Source: DASZUK01 sp963745595 (lineage in GTDB: Bacteria; Actinomycetota; Acidimicrobiia; Acidimicrobiales; RAAP-2). From it: a stretch of DNA of 64,000 nucleotides. The stretch covers positions 1 through 64,000 of the forward strand of contig CAVUYB010000005.1 in the NCBI GenBank assembly GCA_963745595.1. The letters run 5' to 3'. Under the pieces are notes generated by a model. It ran no database searches and was not told the DNA's origin. It saw nothing but the letters and a program-made list of their open reading frames with translations. Below are positions 10,945 through 20,044 of this stretch, in pieces. The stretch's first letter is position 1; the number at the start of each line of letters is the position of its first letter. The translations under genes were made by a program, and so were the position numbers.

Positions 10945-11735
10945 TGGGTGGGTTCCTGCACGTCCTGCCGGCCAACTTCTTGCTGAGCGACATCACCGTC
11001 GGTGACCACCCCCAAGGGAAGCTCTTCGGGCTGACGGTCAACTGGGACACCATCTGGGCCACCGGCGCGGCCATGCTGGTCGATCATCGTCTTGGGTATC
11101 GTCCTCCGCCGGCAGGCGACCAGCGGGGTGCCCGGCAAGCTGCAGATCGCCTTCGAGACCGGCGTCGAGGCGGTCACCAAGCAGGTCGAGGGCTCGATCG
11201 GCCCGAGGGGCATGTCGGTCATCCCGTTGGCCATCGCCCTGTTCCTCTTCATCTTCGTCTGCAACTTCTTCGAGATCTTCGGGCTGGGCAGCCGGTACGA
11301 GTTCCTCCTGACCCCGACGGCGGACATCAACCTGCCGCTGGCCATGGCGCTGTTCGTCATCGTGCTCGTCCACATCGCCTCGGTGCGGGTCCGGGGCAGT
11401 CGGCGGCTACCTCAAGCACTACCTGACCCAGCCGTTCCCGATCTTCCTGCTGCCGTTCAACCTCTTCATCAACCTGGTCGAGGAGATCGCCAAGCCGATC
11501 ACCCTGGCGCTGCGGCTCTTCGGCAACCTCTTCTCCGGGGCGCTCATGCTGTCGCTGATCGCCGCCCTCGGGGTCTGGAAGCTCGGGCGGCATCCCCATC
11601 GGGGACTTCCTCACCTTCTTCATGAGCATCATCTGGAAGCTCTTCGACGTCTTCCTGATCGGCCCGATCCAGGCCTTCATCTTCGCCCTCTTGACGATCC
11701 TCTACTTCGACACGGCCATGTCCGATGTTCACTGA
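10941..11735 (+). pseudogene. atpB: ATP synthase subunit a, three +1 frameshifts
   Basis: The complete subunit a (about 263 aa) can be read only by crossing frames three times. Shift 1 is near 11079: '...ATGAAMLV' then 'IIVLGIVLRRQ'. Shift 2 is near 11398: '...IASVRVRG' then 'GGYLKHYLTQPF'. Shift 3 is near 11588: '...ALGVWKLG' then 'GIPIGDFLTFF'. Each shift is one extra base, so the third restores the first frame and the gene ends 'TILYFDTAMSDVH' at 11735. The essential arginine block 'LALRLFGNLFSGALML' is present. Either the gene is dead or the sequence carries errors. An intact product is expected, because the rest of the operon is well conserved. Confidence 0.85.
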
Positions 11736-11785
11736 CGTGAAGTGTCAGATGTCCATTGACGTGAACGTGGCCGACGTCCACTGAC
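11724..11785 (+). repeat. Three imperfect ~24-bp direct repeats after atpB
   Basis: gatgttcactgacgtgaag (11724), gatgtccattgacgtgaac (11748) and gacgtccactgac (11773) follow each other at 24-25 bp spacing. The first contains the atpB stop codon. They lie before the atpE ribosome-binding site (aaggaga, near 11801). Confidence 0.7.
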
Positions 11786-11818
11786 CCGCTAGCGATACCA
11801 AAAGGAGACACCAGACAA

Positions 11819-12079
11819 ATGGCAGACACCCAGTCCCAGGCCATCCAGCTGGCCGGCGCCATGATCGGTGGTGGCCTGGCGCTCGGCGGCGGCGCCGTCG
11901 GTGCGGCCATCGGCGACGGCCTCGCCGGAAGCCAGACCATCGCCGGCGTGGCCCGCCAGCCCGAGGCCCAGGGTCGCCTGTTCACCATCATGTTCCTGAC
12001 CGTCGGTCTGGTGGAGGCCATGTACTTCATCAACCTGGCCTTCACCGCCCTGTTCGTCTTCTCGCTGTACAAGAAGTAG
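11819..12079 (+). CDS. atpE: ATP synthase subunit c
   Basis: An 86-aa two-helix proteolipid forming the rotor ring. Helix 1 is glycine-rich ('GGGLALGGGAVGAAIG') and the polar loop is 'RQPEAQGRL'. The ion-binding glutamate lies in 'VGLVEAMYFIN'. The ligand set around the Glu (no ES/T motif) suggests H+ rather than Na+ coupling. A good ribosome-binding site (aaggaga) precedes the ATG. Confidence 0.96.
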   Translation: MADTQSQAIQLAGAMIGGGLALGGGAVGAAIGDGLAGSQTIAGVARQPEAQGRLFTIMFLTVGLVEAMYFINLAFTALFVFSLYKK

Positions 12080-12182
12080 CCAGCCGACGGACCGCCGAGG
12101 CCGACCGTCGGCCGGCGGCGGGCCCGAGGCCGGTGGCGACACCAGGCGAACCGTCCGGAACGACCCATAAGGCTGACAGCAC

Positions 12183-12731
12183 ATGCCCATTGCAACCAGC
12201 AACTTCCTGATCCCCAACGGGACCTTCGTCGTCGAGCTCGTGGCCTTCGTGGTCGTGCTCGCCATCGTGGCGAGGCGCATCCTGCCGCCGGTCAACAAGG
12301 CGCTGAAGGAACGCCAGGATCAGATCCGGTCCGAGCTCCAGGCGGCCGACGAAGCCAAGTCGGACGCCGCGGCGGCCGACGTCGAGCGGCGGGAGGCGCT
12401 CGAGCACGCCCGCCAGCAGGCCCGGGAGATCGTCGAGCAGGCCAACCGGACGGCCGAACGGCTCAATGCCGAGTCGCAGGAGCGCGGCCAGTCCGAGTAC
12501 GACCGGCTGGTCACCAGCGCCGAAAACGAGGTGCAGCTGGCCCGCCAGCGGGCCCTGGAGGAGGCGGCTGCCCGGCTCGGCGACCTGGTAGTCGACGTCG
12601 TGGAGCGGATCATCGGGCGCGAGGTGGACGCCGAAGCCCACCGGGACCTGATCGACGAGGCCGTCACCGCCCTTTCCGACGACAGCGGGGCGACCGACGC
12701 CACCGCGGCTGGAGCCGGTTCGAGGCCGTGA
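12183..12731 (+). CDS. atpF: ATP synthase subunit b
   Basis: A 182-aa protein with one N-terminal membrane helix ('FVVELVAFVVVLAIVARRIL') followed by a long charged helix rich in Ala, Glu, Arg and Gln that forms the peripheral stalk. It overlaps atpH by 4 bp. Only one b gene is present. The b-delta fusion seen in mycobacteria is absent. Confidence 0.94.
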   Translation: MPIATSNFLIPNGTFVVELVAFVVVLAIVARRILPPVNKALKERQDQIRSELQAADEAKSDAAAADVERREALEHARQQAREIVEQANRTAERLNAESQERGQSEYDRLVTSAENEVQLARQRALEEAAARLGDLVVDVVERIIGREVDAEAHRDLIDEAVTALSDDSGATDATAAGAGSRP

Positions 12732-13666
12732 AGCCGCGCCTGGAGGGGTACACCGCGGCGGTCTTGGAGGCCGTCCACGGCGACGACGCGGCGCGCCTGG
12801 CCGCCGACCTGGCCGCCGTCGACCAGACCTTCCTGGCCAACCCGGCCCTCCGGTCGGCCCTGACCGACACCTCGGTCCCTCCGGCGGCCCGCCGGGCCGT
12901 GCTGGGCGACCTACTGGACGGCAAGGTCTCGCCCGAGACCCGCCGGGTGGCCAGTTTCGCCGCCGGCGCCGTTCCGGCCCCCGAGGTGCCGGTGGCGCTC
13001 GACTGGCTGGCTCATCGGGCTCGCCAGTCGGCCGAGGGGCAGGCGGTGATCGATCCGGTTCCCAGCCATCTGGCCGCCCGGGAACGGGTGGGCGGCTTCG
13101 CCGCCGCCGTCTTCGAGGACCTCCCGGTCGACCGCCTGGAAGAGGTCGAGGACGAGCTGTTCCGGTTCGCCCGGACCGTCGAGACCACCCCGGCGCTGCG
13201 CGGTGCCCTGGCCGATCGGGACCTGCCGGCCACCGTCCGCCGGGGCGTGGCCGACCAGCTCCTGGCGGGCAAGGTGCAGCCGGCCACCCTCCGGCTGGTG
13301 CAGTACGCCATCGAGGGCGGCCGCCCCCGGGACATCGTGGGCACCCTGTTCTGGTTGGTCGACCAGACGGCGGAAGCCCGCGGCTGGCGGGTGGCGCAGG
13401 TCGACTCGGCCCGAGAGGTGGACGACGAAGCGCGCGCCCTGCTCTCGAGCTCGCTGGGCCGCCTGACCGGCTCGCCGGTCGAGCTGCAGGTGACCGTCGA
13501 CCCCTCGCTACTGGCCGGGGTCAGGGTCCGTATCGGCGATCTGCAGGTGGAGGCCACGGCCCGAGGTCGGCTGGAGGCGCTCCGCGAGCACATGGCGTCG
13601 GGTGGCTGGGAGGACTCCGGGCTCGGCGCCGTCCAACGAAATTCGAACGCAGAGGGAGCACAGTGA
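12728..13666 (+). CDS. atpH: ATP synthase subunit delta, long actinobacterial form
   Basis: At 312 aa it is much longer than the ~180-aa E. coli delta. The helical N-terminal domain looks duplicated. 'NPALRSALTDTSVPPAARR' with 'GKVSPETRRV' at ~40-75 matches 'TPALRGALADRDLPATVRR' with 'GKVQPATLRL' at ~155-195. The C-terminal domain ('VTVDPSLLAGVRVRIGD') is standard. Long delta proteins of this design also occur in Streptomyces. The protein joins F1 to the b stalk and overlaps atpA. Confidence 0.93.
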   Translation: MKPRLEGYTAAVLEAVHGDDAARLAADLAAVDQTFLANPALRSALTDTSVPPAARRAVLGDLLDGKVSPETRRVASFAAGAVPAPEVPVALDWLAHRARQSAEGQAVIDPVPSHLAARERVGGFAAAVFEDLPVDRLEEVEDELFRFARTVETTPALRGALADRDLPATVRRGVADQLLAGKVQPATLRLVQYAIEGGRPRDIVGTLFWLVDQTAEARGWRVAQVDSAREVDDEARALLSSSLGRLTGSPVELQVTVDPSLLAGVRVRIGDLQVEATARGRLEALREHMASGGWEDSGLGAVQRNSNAEGAQ

Positions 13667-15189
13667 TGGCAGAGCTGACGATCGACGCCAACGACATCAC
13701 GGAGGCGCTTCGCCGCCACGTCGACGAGTACACCCCCTCGGTGGGCACCGAGCAGATCGGGCGCGTCGTCGAGGTCGGCGACGGCATCGCCCGGGTCTCG
13801 GGGCTGCCGGGAGCGGCCGTGAACGAGCTCCTCGAGTTCGAGGACGGGACGCTGGGGCTGGCCCTGAACCTGGACGAGGACACCATCGGTGCCGTCGTCC
13901 TCGGCACAGTCGACGCCATCGAGGAGGAGCAGGTGGTCAAGGCCACCGGTGACATCCTCTCGGTGCCGGTCGGCGACGCCCTCCTCGGCCGGGTGGTCAA
14001 CGCCCTGGGCGAGCCCATCGACGGCAAGGGCCCCGTGGCCACCAGCGAGACCCGGCGCATGGAGGTCCAGGCCCCGGGCATCGTCGGCCGCCAGCCGGTG
14101 GAGGAGCCGCTGCAGACCGGGATCAAGGCCATCGACGCCATGACCCCGATCGGGCGGGGCCAGCGGGAGCTGATCATCGGCGACCGCAAGACCGGCAAGA
14201 CCACGGTGGCGATCGACACGATCATCAACCAGCGCGGCCAGGGCGTGAAGTGCATCTACGTCGCCATCGGCCAGAAGAACTCGTCGGTGGCCCAGACCGT
14301 GAGCACCCTGGCCGCCCACAACGCCCTCGAGTACACCGTGGTCGTGGTGGCCTCGGCCGGCGACCCGGCGCCGTTCAAGTACCTGGCCCCCTACTCCGGC
14401 TGCGCGATGGGCCAGCACTGGATGGAGAACGGCCAGGCCGCGCTCATCGTCTACGACGACCTCTCCAAGCAGGCCGAGGCCTACCGGCAGGTCTCCCTGC
14501 TGCTGCGGCGTCCACCGGGGCGCGAGGCTTACCCCGGCGACGTCTTCTACCTCCACAGCCGGCTGCTCGAGCGGGCGGCCAAGCTCTCCGACGAGCTCGG
14601 CGGCGGCTCCCTCACGGCGCTGCCGATCATCGAGACCAAGGCCGGGGACATCTCGGCCTACATCCCGACCAACGTGATCTCGATCACCGACGGCCAGGTC
14701 TTCTTGGAGTCCGACCTCTTCTACGCCGGCGTCCGGCCGGCCATCAACGTCGGCAACTCGGTCAGCCGGGTCGGCGGCGCCGCCCAGGTCAAGGCCATGA
14801 AGTCGGTCTCGGGCACCTTGAAGCTGGACCTGGCCCAGTTCCGCGAGCTGGAGGCCTTCGCCACCTTCGGGTCCGAGCTGGACAAGGTCTCCCAGGCCCA
14901 GCTGGACCGGGGCTACCGCCTGACCGAGCTGCTGAAGCAGCCCCAGAACGAGCCGGTCCCGGTGGACGAGCAGGTGCTCGTGATCTACGCCGGGACCAAG
15001 GGCTGGACCGACACGGTGGCCGTCGAGGACGTCCGGCGGTTCGAGACCGAGCTGCGGGAGTACTTCCGCGGCAACCACCCCGAGCTGCTCGAGTCGATCC
15101 GGAGCACCGGCAAGCTGCCGGACGAGACCGAGCTGGACAAGGCCCTCCAGGCGTTCCTCGACGGTTTCGACACCGGGAAGGTCGACTGA
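13666..15189 (+). CDS. atpA: ATP synthase subunit alpha
   Basis: A 507-aa non-catalytic nucleotide-binding subunit of F1. The P-loop is 'GDRKTGKTTVAIDTI', and the alpha signature 'PAINVGNSVSRVGGAAQ' carries the regulatory Ser-Arg. I prefer the ATG at 13666 over the in-frame GTG three bases earlier, because gagggag lies at good distance. The frame is intact throughout, unlike its neighbours atpB and atpC. Confidence 0.97.
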   Translation: MAELTIDANDITEALRRHVDEYTPSVGTEQIGRVVEVGDGIARVSGLPGAAVNELLEFEDGTLGLALNLDEDTIGAVVLGTVDAIEEEQVVKATGDILSVPVGDALLGRVVNALGEPIDGKGPVATSETRRMEVQAPGIVGRQPVEEPLQTGIKAIDAMTPIGRGQRELIIGDRKTGKTTVAIDTIINQRGQGVKCIYVAIGQKNSSVAQTVSTLAAHNALEYTVVVVASAGDPAPFKYLAPYSGCAMGQHWMENGQAALIVYDDLSKQAEAYRQVSLLLRRPPGREAYPGDVFYLHSRLLERAAKLSDELGGGSLTALPIIETKAGDISAYIPTNVISITDGQVFLESDLFYAGVRPAINVGNSVSRVGGAAQVKAMKSVSGTLKLDLAQFRELEAFATFGSELDKVSQAQLDRGYRLTELLKQPQNEPVPVDEQVLVIYAGTKGWTDTVAVEDVRRFETELREYFRGNHPELLESIRSTGKLPDETELDKALQAFLDGFDTGKVD

Positions 15190-15192
15190 CCG

Positions 15193-16119
15193 ATGGCCGG
15201 TGGCCAGGAGCGGGTGCTGCGGCGACGGATCCGCAGCGTCCAATCGACGAAGAAGATCACCAAGGCGATGGAGCTGATCGCCGCCTCCCAGATCGTCCGG
15301 TCGCTCAACCGGATGACGGCCAACCGCGCCTATCGGGCCGGGATGGCCCGGATCGTCGTGGAAGCGGCCAAGGGCGACCCGGCCGCCGCGGCCAAGCTGC
15401 TCGGGACCCCCGAGGAGATCCACCGGGTGGTCGTGCTGGCCGTCGTGGCCGACCGGGGGCTCTCCGGCCCGTACAACTCCTCGGTCCTCCGGGCCACCGA
15501 GCGGCTGGTCGCCAAGCTGCAGGGTGAGGGCGTCGACGTTCGGCTCTTCACCGTCGGCAAGAAGGCCCAGTCGTACTTCCGCTTCCGCGGCCAGGACGTC
15601 GAGGGGTCCTTCCTCGGGATCAGCGAGCGACCGGCCTTCAGCGACGCCCGCGAGGTGGCCGCCGCGGTGGCCAGTCCCTTCACCGCCGGTGACGTCGACC
15701 AGGTCCTCCTGGTCTCGACCCGGTACCGGTCGGCCGGCAGCCAGGTGGCCGAGGTCCACCAGCTCCTCCCGCTGCCCGACCCCTCCGAAGCGGCCGCCGG
15801 CGAGGGAGCCGAGACCAGCCAGACGTCCCAGGCGGAAGGTGGCGGGGGGTACACCGAGTTCGAGCCCGACGTCGAGACACTGCTGGCCGAGCTGGCCCCC
15901 AAGGCCGTCGAGTCCGAGATCTTCACCGCCATGCTGGAGGGTGCGGCCTCCTTCTTCACCGCCCAGCAGCGGGCGATGGCCGCCGCCAGCGACAACGCCG
16001 ACGAGCTGATCCGCACGTTGAGCCGCATCATGAACCGCGCCCGCCAGGACGCCATCACCACCGAGATCATGGAGATCGTCGGCGGAGCGGAGGCGCTCCG
16101 CCAGTCGAAGGGAGCTTGA
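15193..16119 (+). CDS. atpG: ATP synthase subunit gamma
   Basis: A 308-aa central rotor stalk. The N-terminal coiled coil ('RIRSVQSTKKITKAMELIA') and the C-terminal helix ('ALRQSKGA' end) are typical. The central Rossmann-like part contains a Ser/Gly/Glu-rich loop around residues 195-225. It starts 3 bp after the atpA stop. Confidence 0.96.
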   Translation: MAGGQERVLRRRIRSVQSTKKITKAMELIAASQIVRSLNRMTANRAYRAGMARIVVEAAKGDPAAAAKLLGTPEEIHRVVVLAVVADRGLSGPYNSSVLRATERLVAKLQGEGVDVRLFTVGKKAQSYFRFRGQDVEGSFLGISERPAFSDAREVAAAVASPFTAGDVDQVLLVSTRYRSAGSQVAEVHQLLPLPDPSEAAAGEGAETSQTSQAEGGGGYTEFEPDVETLLAELAPKAVESEIFTAMLEGAASFFTAQQRAMAAASDNADELIRTLSRIMNRARQDAITTEIMEIVGGAEALRQSKGA

Positions 16120-16124
16120 CCCCA

Positions 16125-17582
16125 ATGACCACCACCGCACCCGCGGCGCCGACCACCGAGGATCGTTCGCTCGAGGAGGGCCGGGTCGTCGCCATCGCCG
16201 GACCGGTCATCGACGTCGAGTTCCCGCCCCACGCCCTGCCGGAGATCAACTACGCCGTCGAGGTCGATCTCGACCTCGACGGCACCAAGGTCACCGTCTC
16301 CGCCGAGGTGGCCCAGCAGATCGGCGAAGGCCGCGTCCGCTGCGTCTGCATGCAGCCGACCGACGGCCTGGTCCGGGGCGCCCCGGTCCGCAACACCGGG
16401 CGGGGCATCGCCGTCCCGGTGGGGGACGTCGTCCTCGGTCACGTCTTCAACGTCCTCGGCCAGCCGCTCGACACCGACGACATCGGCCCGGTGGCCGAGC
16501 GCTGGGAGATCCACCGCCCGGCCCCGGACTTCGACCAGCTGGAGCCCCGGGCCCAGATCTTCGAGACCGGGATCAAGGTCATCGACCTCCTGGAGCCCTA
16601 CGTCCAGGGTGGCAAGATCGGCCTCTTCGGCGGGGCCGGCGTGGGCAAGACGGTGCTCATCCTCGAGATGATCAACCGGGTGGCCACCAACCACGGCGGT
16701 GTCTCGGTCTTCGCCGGCGTCGGCGAGCGGACCCGCGAGGGCACCGACCTCTGGCTCGAGATGAAGGAGTCCGGGGTCATGGAGAAGGCCGCCCTGGTCT
16801 ACGGCCAGATGGACGAGCCGCCCGGCGTCCGGCTGCGGGTCGCCCTGGCCGCCCTGACGATGGCCGAGTACTTCCGGGACGTCCAGAACCAGGACGTGCT
16901 GCTGTTCGTCGACAACATCTTCCGGTTCGTCCAGGCCGGCTCCGAGGTCTCGACCCTGCTCGGCCGGATGCCCTCGGCCGTCGGCTACCAGCCGACGCTG
17001 GCCGACGAGATGGGCGAGCTGCAGGAGCGGATCACCTCCACCCGGGGCCGGTCCATCACCTCGGTCCAGGCGGTCTACGTCCCGGCCGACGACTACACCG
17101 ACCCGGCCCCGTTCACCACCTTCACCCACCTCGACGCCACGACCGAGCTCTCCCGGCAGATCGCCGCCCTCGGCATCTACCCGGCCGTGGACCCGCTGGC
17201 GTCGACGTCGAACATCCTCGCCCCCGAGGTCGTCGGCGAGCGTCACTACGCCGTGGCCCGCCAGGTCCAGGGCGTCCTCCAGCGCTACAAGGAGCTCCAG
17301 GACATCATCGCCATCCTGGGCCTCGACGAGCTCTCCGAGGAGGACCGGGTCACCGTCTCCCGGGCCCGCAAGATCCAGCGGTTCCTGTCCCAGCCCTTCA
17401 ACGTCGGCGAGGTCTTCACCGGCCTGAAGGGCGTGACCGTGCCGGTCGCCGAGACCGTGGAGTCCTTCGAGGCGCTGGTCAAGGGCGACCTCGACGAGGT
17501 CCCCGAGCAGGCCTTCTTGAACGTCGGCGGGGCCGAGTCCGTGCTGGAGAAGGCCCGCTCCCTGGAGGGCGGCGACAGCTGA
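16125..17582 (+). CDS. atpD: ATP synthase subunit beta
   Basis: A 485-aa catalytic subunit with P-loop 'GGAGVGKTVLILEMI', catalytic 'GVGERTREGTDLW', and the Walker B/DELSEED regions 'LLFVDNIFRFVQAG' and 'LDELSEEDRVTVSRARK'. The ATG at 16125 is favoured over a TTG at 16116 because gggagc precedes it. The atpC start overlaps the stop. Confidence 0.97.
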   Translation: MTTTAPAAPTTEDRSLEEGRVVAIAGPVIDVEFPPHALPEINYAVEVDLDLDGTKVTVSAEVAQQIGEGRVRCVCMQPTDGLVRGAPVRNTGRGIAVPVGDVVLGHVFNVLGQPLDTDDIGPVAERWEIHRPAPDFDQLEPRAQIFETGIKVIDLLEPYVQGGKIGLFGGAGVGKTVLILEMINRVATNHGGVSVFAGVGERTREGTDLWLEMKESGVMEKAALVYGQMDEPPGVRLRVALAALTMAEYFRDVQNQDVLLFVDNIFRFVQAGSEVSTLLGRMPSAVGYQPTLADEMGELQERITSTRGRSITSVQAVYVPADDYTDPAPFTTFTHLDATTELSRQIAALGIYPAVDPLASTSNILAPEVVGERHYAVARQVQGVLQRYKELQDIIAILGLDELSEEDRVTVSRARKIQRFLSQPFNVGEVFTGLKGVTVPVAETVESFEALVKGDLDEVPEQAFLNVGGAESVLEKARSLEGGDS

Positions 17583-18132
17583 TGGCCGACGGCGTGTTCA
17601 CGGTGATCGTGGTCACCCCCGAGGAGCGGTTGCTCGACGTGGCCGCCCGGGGGCTGGTCCTGCGGACCTCCGACGGCGAGCTCACCATCCTCGACGGTCA
17701 CACCCCGCTCGTCACCGACGTGGTGCCCGGGGACGTCCGGGTGGACGTCGACGAGGGCGAGCCGGTTCACCTGGCCGTCCACGGTGGCTTCCTCCAGGTC
17801 GAGACCGGGACCGGGCTGGCCAGCACCGGATTGGATGGCGAAGGCGACGACGGTGACGAGGCGCGGGCGAGCGTTCCACCCGGGCCACCCTGCTCGCCGG
17901 GATCGCCGAGCTGTCCGACCGGATCGACGTGCCCCGGGCCCAGGAGGCCAAGGCCACGGCCGAGGCCCGGGTGGAGGAGCTGCGGGCCGCCGGACGGACG
18001 TCCGGTTCCGCCAATTCGACGGCGTCGGCCGATGGTGAGCCGCTGACCGCCGAGGACGTCGAGCTGGCGTCGGCCGAGGCCGCGCTCCGGCGGGCCGAGG
18101 TGCGCCTCGAGGTCGCCGGCGTCACCGCCTAG
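17582..18132 (+). pseudogene. atpC: ATP synthase subunit epsilon, one -1 frameshift
   Basis: The N-terminal beta-sandwich ('VVTPEERLLDVAARGLVLRT', 'LTILDGHTPLVTDV', 'HGGFLQVE') is read from 17582. The C-terminal helices ('TRATLLAGIAELSDRIDV', 'RAQEAKATAEARVEELRAA') are in another frame and end at 18132. Restoring one base near 17868 (gcgcgggc|gagcgt) joins them. A Gly/Asp-rich insert separates the two domains, and the joined protein is about 183 aa, longer than usual. The frame break could be real or a sequence error. Confidence 0.8.
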
Positions 18133-18229
18133 CCCGAGCCGCCACCGCCGCCCGGCGGGCGCGGTTGCACATCGGCGTACCGACTGGGCGAGGATGGGCC
18201 CGACACGAGATCGGGACGAGGAGGCGGCG

Positions 18230-18712
18230 ATGGCCGGCGAGATCACGGTGACGAGTGACCACTTCCACGACGACGGGACGATCCCGACGTCGGCGGCCCA
18301 CACGTACGGCGGCGGCGAGAACCGCAGCCCCCATCTGGCATGGGCCGGCCTGCCGGAGGGCACGAAGAGCGTCGCCGTCACCATCTGGGACCCCGACGCG
18401 CCGACCGGGATCGGCTTCGTCCACTGGGTCCGGTTCGACATCCCGCCGGACGTCACGTCGTTCGACGAGGGCGCGGGGACCGAGGACGGTCCGTGGGTCG
18501 ACGGGTTCACCGACTGGGGCGAGACCGGCTACGGCGGCATGGCGCCGCCGCCCGGCGACGAGCCGCACCGGTACATCGTCACCGTCTACGCCCTCGGCAC
18601 CGAGTCGCTCGGCCTCGACGGGACGACGACGTACGCCAAGTTCAAGTTCATGTCCCGCGAGCACCTGCTCGGGACCGGCACGATCACCGGGCGGTTCGGC
18701 ATCGACGGCTGA
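18230..18712 (+). CDS. YbhB/YbcL-type PEBP (Raf kinase inhibitor-like) protein
   Basis: A 160-aa cytosolic protein of the phosphatidylethanolamine-binding family. The ligand-pocket motifs are 'GGGENRSPHLAWAGLPEGTK', 'VTIWDPDAPTG' (DPD) and 'FVHWVRFDIP' (HW). The ATG at 18230 follows gaggaggc. Its bacterial role is poorly known. It stands alone between the atp operon and a structured non-coding stretch. Confidence 0.9.
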   Translation: MAGEITVTSDHFHDDGTIPTSAAHTYGGGENRSPHLAWAGLPEGTKSVAVTIWDPDAPTGIGFVHWVRFDIPPDVTSFDEGAGTEDGPWVDGFTDWGETGYGGMAPPPGDEPHRYIVTVYALGTESLGLDGTTTYAKFKFMSREHLLGTGTITGRFGIDG

Positions 18713-18776
18713 GCGCGGCGTCGATCGGCGCCACTAGATGGCCGCCGACGGGGCCCTGGGTGGCACATCGCTCGGT

Positions 18777-18877
18777 TTCACCCTTTGACGAATTCGTGAA
18801 GATCCAGGTCAGCCGGGCGGGATCTTCCCGAGATTCCGCGTGTTCTCGCTGGTCAGAGCTTTTCTGCAAAGGGTGAA
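18777..18877. repeat. MITE-like nested inverted repeat, ~101 bp
   Basis: TTCACCCTTTG (18777-18787) is matched perfectly by CAAAGGGTGAA (18867-18877). Just inside the left arm lie a 10-bp palindrome ACGAATTCGT (18788-18797) and GAAGATCC (18798-18805), which pairs with GGATCTTC (18820-18827). No ORF fits inside. It could be a small non-autonomous element, a bidirectional terminator between convergent genes (PEBP and glpX), or a structured RNA. Confidence 0.7.
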
Positions 18878-18938
18878 CTAGCGCCTTCCCCATGTCTTCT
18901 GCTGCCCCGGCCCCCCGGGGCGGCGCTCCGAACCGGCG

Positions 18939-19934
18939 TCAGGTGAACGGGATGGCGCTGTACTCGGCCAGCTTGGCCAGCGGGTGGCTGGCGTCGATCT
19001 TGCGCAGCGTCCCAGACTTCGAGCGCATGACGAGCGACTGGGTCGTCGCGCCGAAGTCGTGGTAGCGGACGCCCTGCAGCAGCTCGCCGTCGGTAATGCC
19101 GGTGGCGGCGAAGAAGCAGTTGTTGCCCTGGACGAGATCCTCGGTCGTGAGGACGGCGTCGACGTCGTAGCCGGCGTCGAGGGCGGCCTTGCGCTCGTCG
19201 TCGTCGCGGGGCCAGAGCCGACCCTGTATCTCCCCGCCCATGCACTTGAGGGCGGCCGCGGCGAGCACGCCTTCGGGCGTCCCGCCGATGCCGAACAGGA
19301 TGTCCACCCCAGCCCCCGGCCAGCCGGTGGCGATGGCGCCGGCGACGTCGCCGTCGGTGATCAGTCGGATGCGGGCCCCCGAGGCGCGGACCTCGGCGAT
19401 CAGGTCGGTGTGGCGAGGCCGGTCGAGGATCACCGCGGTCAGGTCGTTCACCGGCAGACCGACGGCCCGGGAGAGGGCGCGGAGGTTCTCGGTCGGCGTC
19501 CGGTTGACGTCGACGGCCCCCCGCCCCCGAGGACCGACCGCGATCTTCTCCATGTACACGCACGGTCCCGGGTCGAACATCGTGCCGCGCTCGGACGCGG
19601 CGATGACGGCCAGCGCGCCGCCCCGGCCGAGGGCCGTCGGCGTCGTCCCGTCGATCGGGTCGACCGCGATGTCGGTCGGCGGCGGCAACCCGTCGCCGAT
19701 GCGCTCCCCGTTGAAGAGCATCGGCGCGCTGTCCTTCTCGCCCTCGCCGATGACGACGACGCCGTCCATCGAGACGGTCTGGAGAACGATGCGCATGGCG
19801 TTGACGGCGGCGCCGTCCGCCCCTTCCTTGTCCCCCCGGCCCATCCAGCGGCTGGCCGCCATGGCGGCGGCTTCGGTGACCCGGACCAGCTCCATGGCCA
19901 GGTTGCGGTCGGGGGCCTGTGGTTGGCTGCTCAC
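18939..19934 (-). CDS. glpX: Fructose-1,6-bisphosphatase class II
   Basis: A 331-aa Mg/Mn-dependent phosphatase of gluconeogenesis. It has the metal and substrate motifs 'VVVIGEGEKDSAPML', 'DIAVDPIDGTTPTALGRGG' and 'LFGIGGTPEGVLAAAALK'. I chose the GTG at 19934 because family homology starts there ('PDRNLAMELVRVTEAAA'). The frame extends 40 codons further but would overlap the divergent murA. It faces murA head to head with ~110 bp between starts. Confidence 0.95.
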   Translation of the reverse strand: MSSQPQAPDRNLAMELVRVTEAAAMAASRWMGRGDKEGADGAAVNAMRIVLQTVSMDGVVVIGEGEKDSAPMLFNGERIGDGLPPPTDIAVDPIDGTTPTALGRGGALAVIAASERGTMFDPGPCVYMEKIAVGPRGRGAVDVNRTPTENLRALSRAVGLPVNDLTAVILDRPRHTDLIAEVRASGARIRLITDGDVAGAIATGWPGAGVDILFGIGGTPEGVLAAAALKCMGGEIQGRLWPRDDDERKAALDAGYDVDAVLTTEDLVQGNNCFFAATGITDGELLQGVRYHDFGATTQSLVMRSKSGTLRKIDASHPLAKLAEYSAIPFT

Positions 19935-20044
19935 GGGGCCAGACCCTAGCGGCTGCGCCTCCGTCGGACCGCTGACCAGCACCGGCGCGCCGTCCTGACC
20001 AGGGTCGCAGGAGGAACGGCCGGCGGCCCGCCATAATTGGGCGG

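Noticed and set aside
13012..16140. Very long open frame (over 1000 codons) on the minus strand opposite atpH-atpA-atpG
   Set aside because: It is the complement of well-conserved atp genes. High third-position GC keeps antisense frames open, and the translation is low-complexity with no domain.
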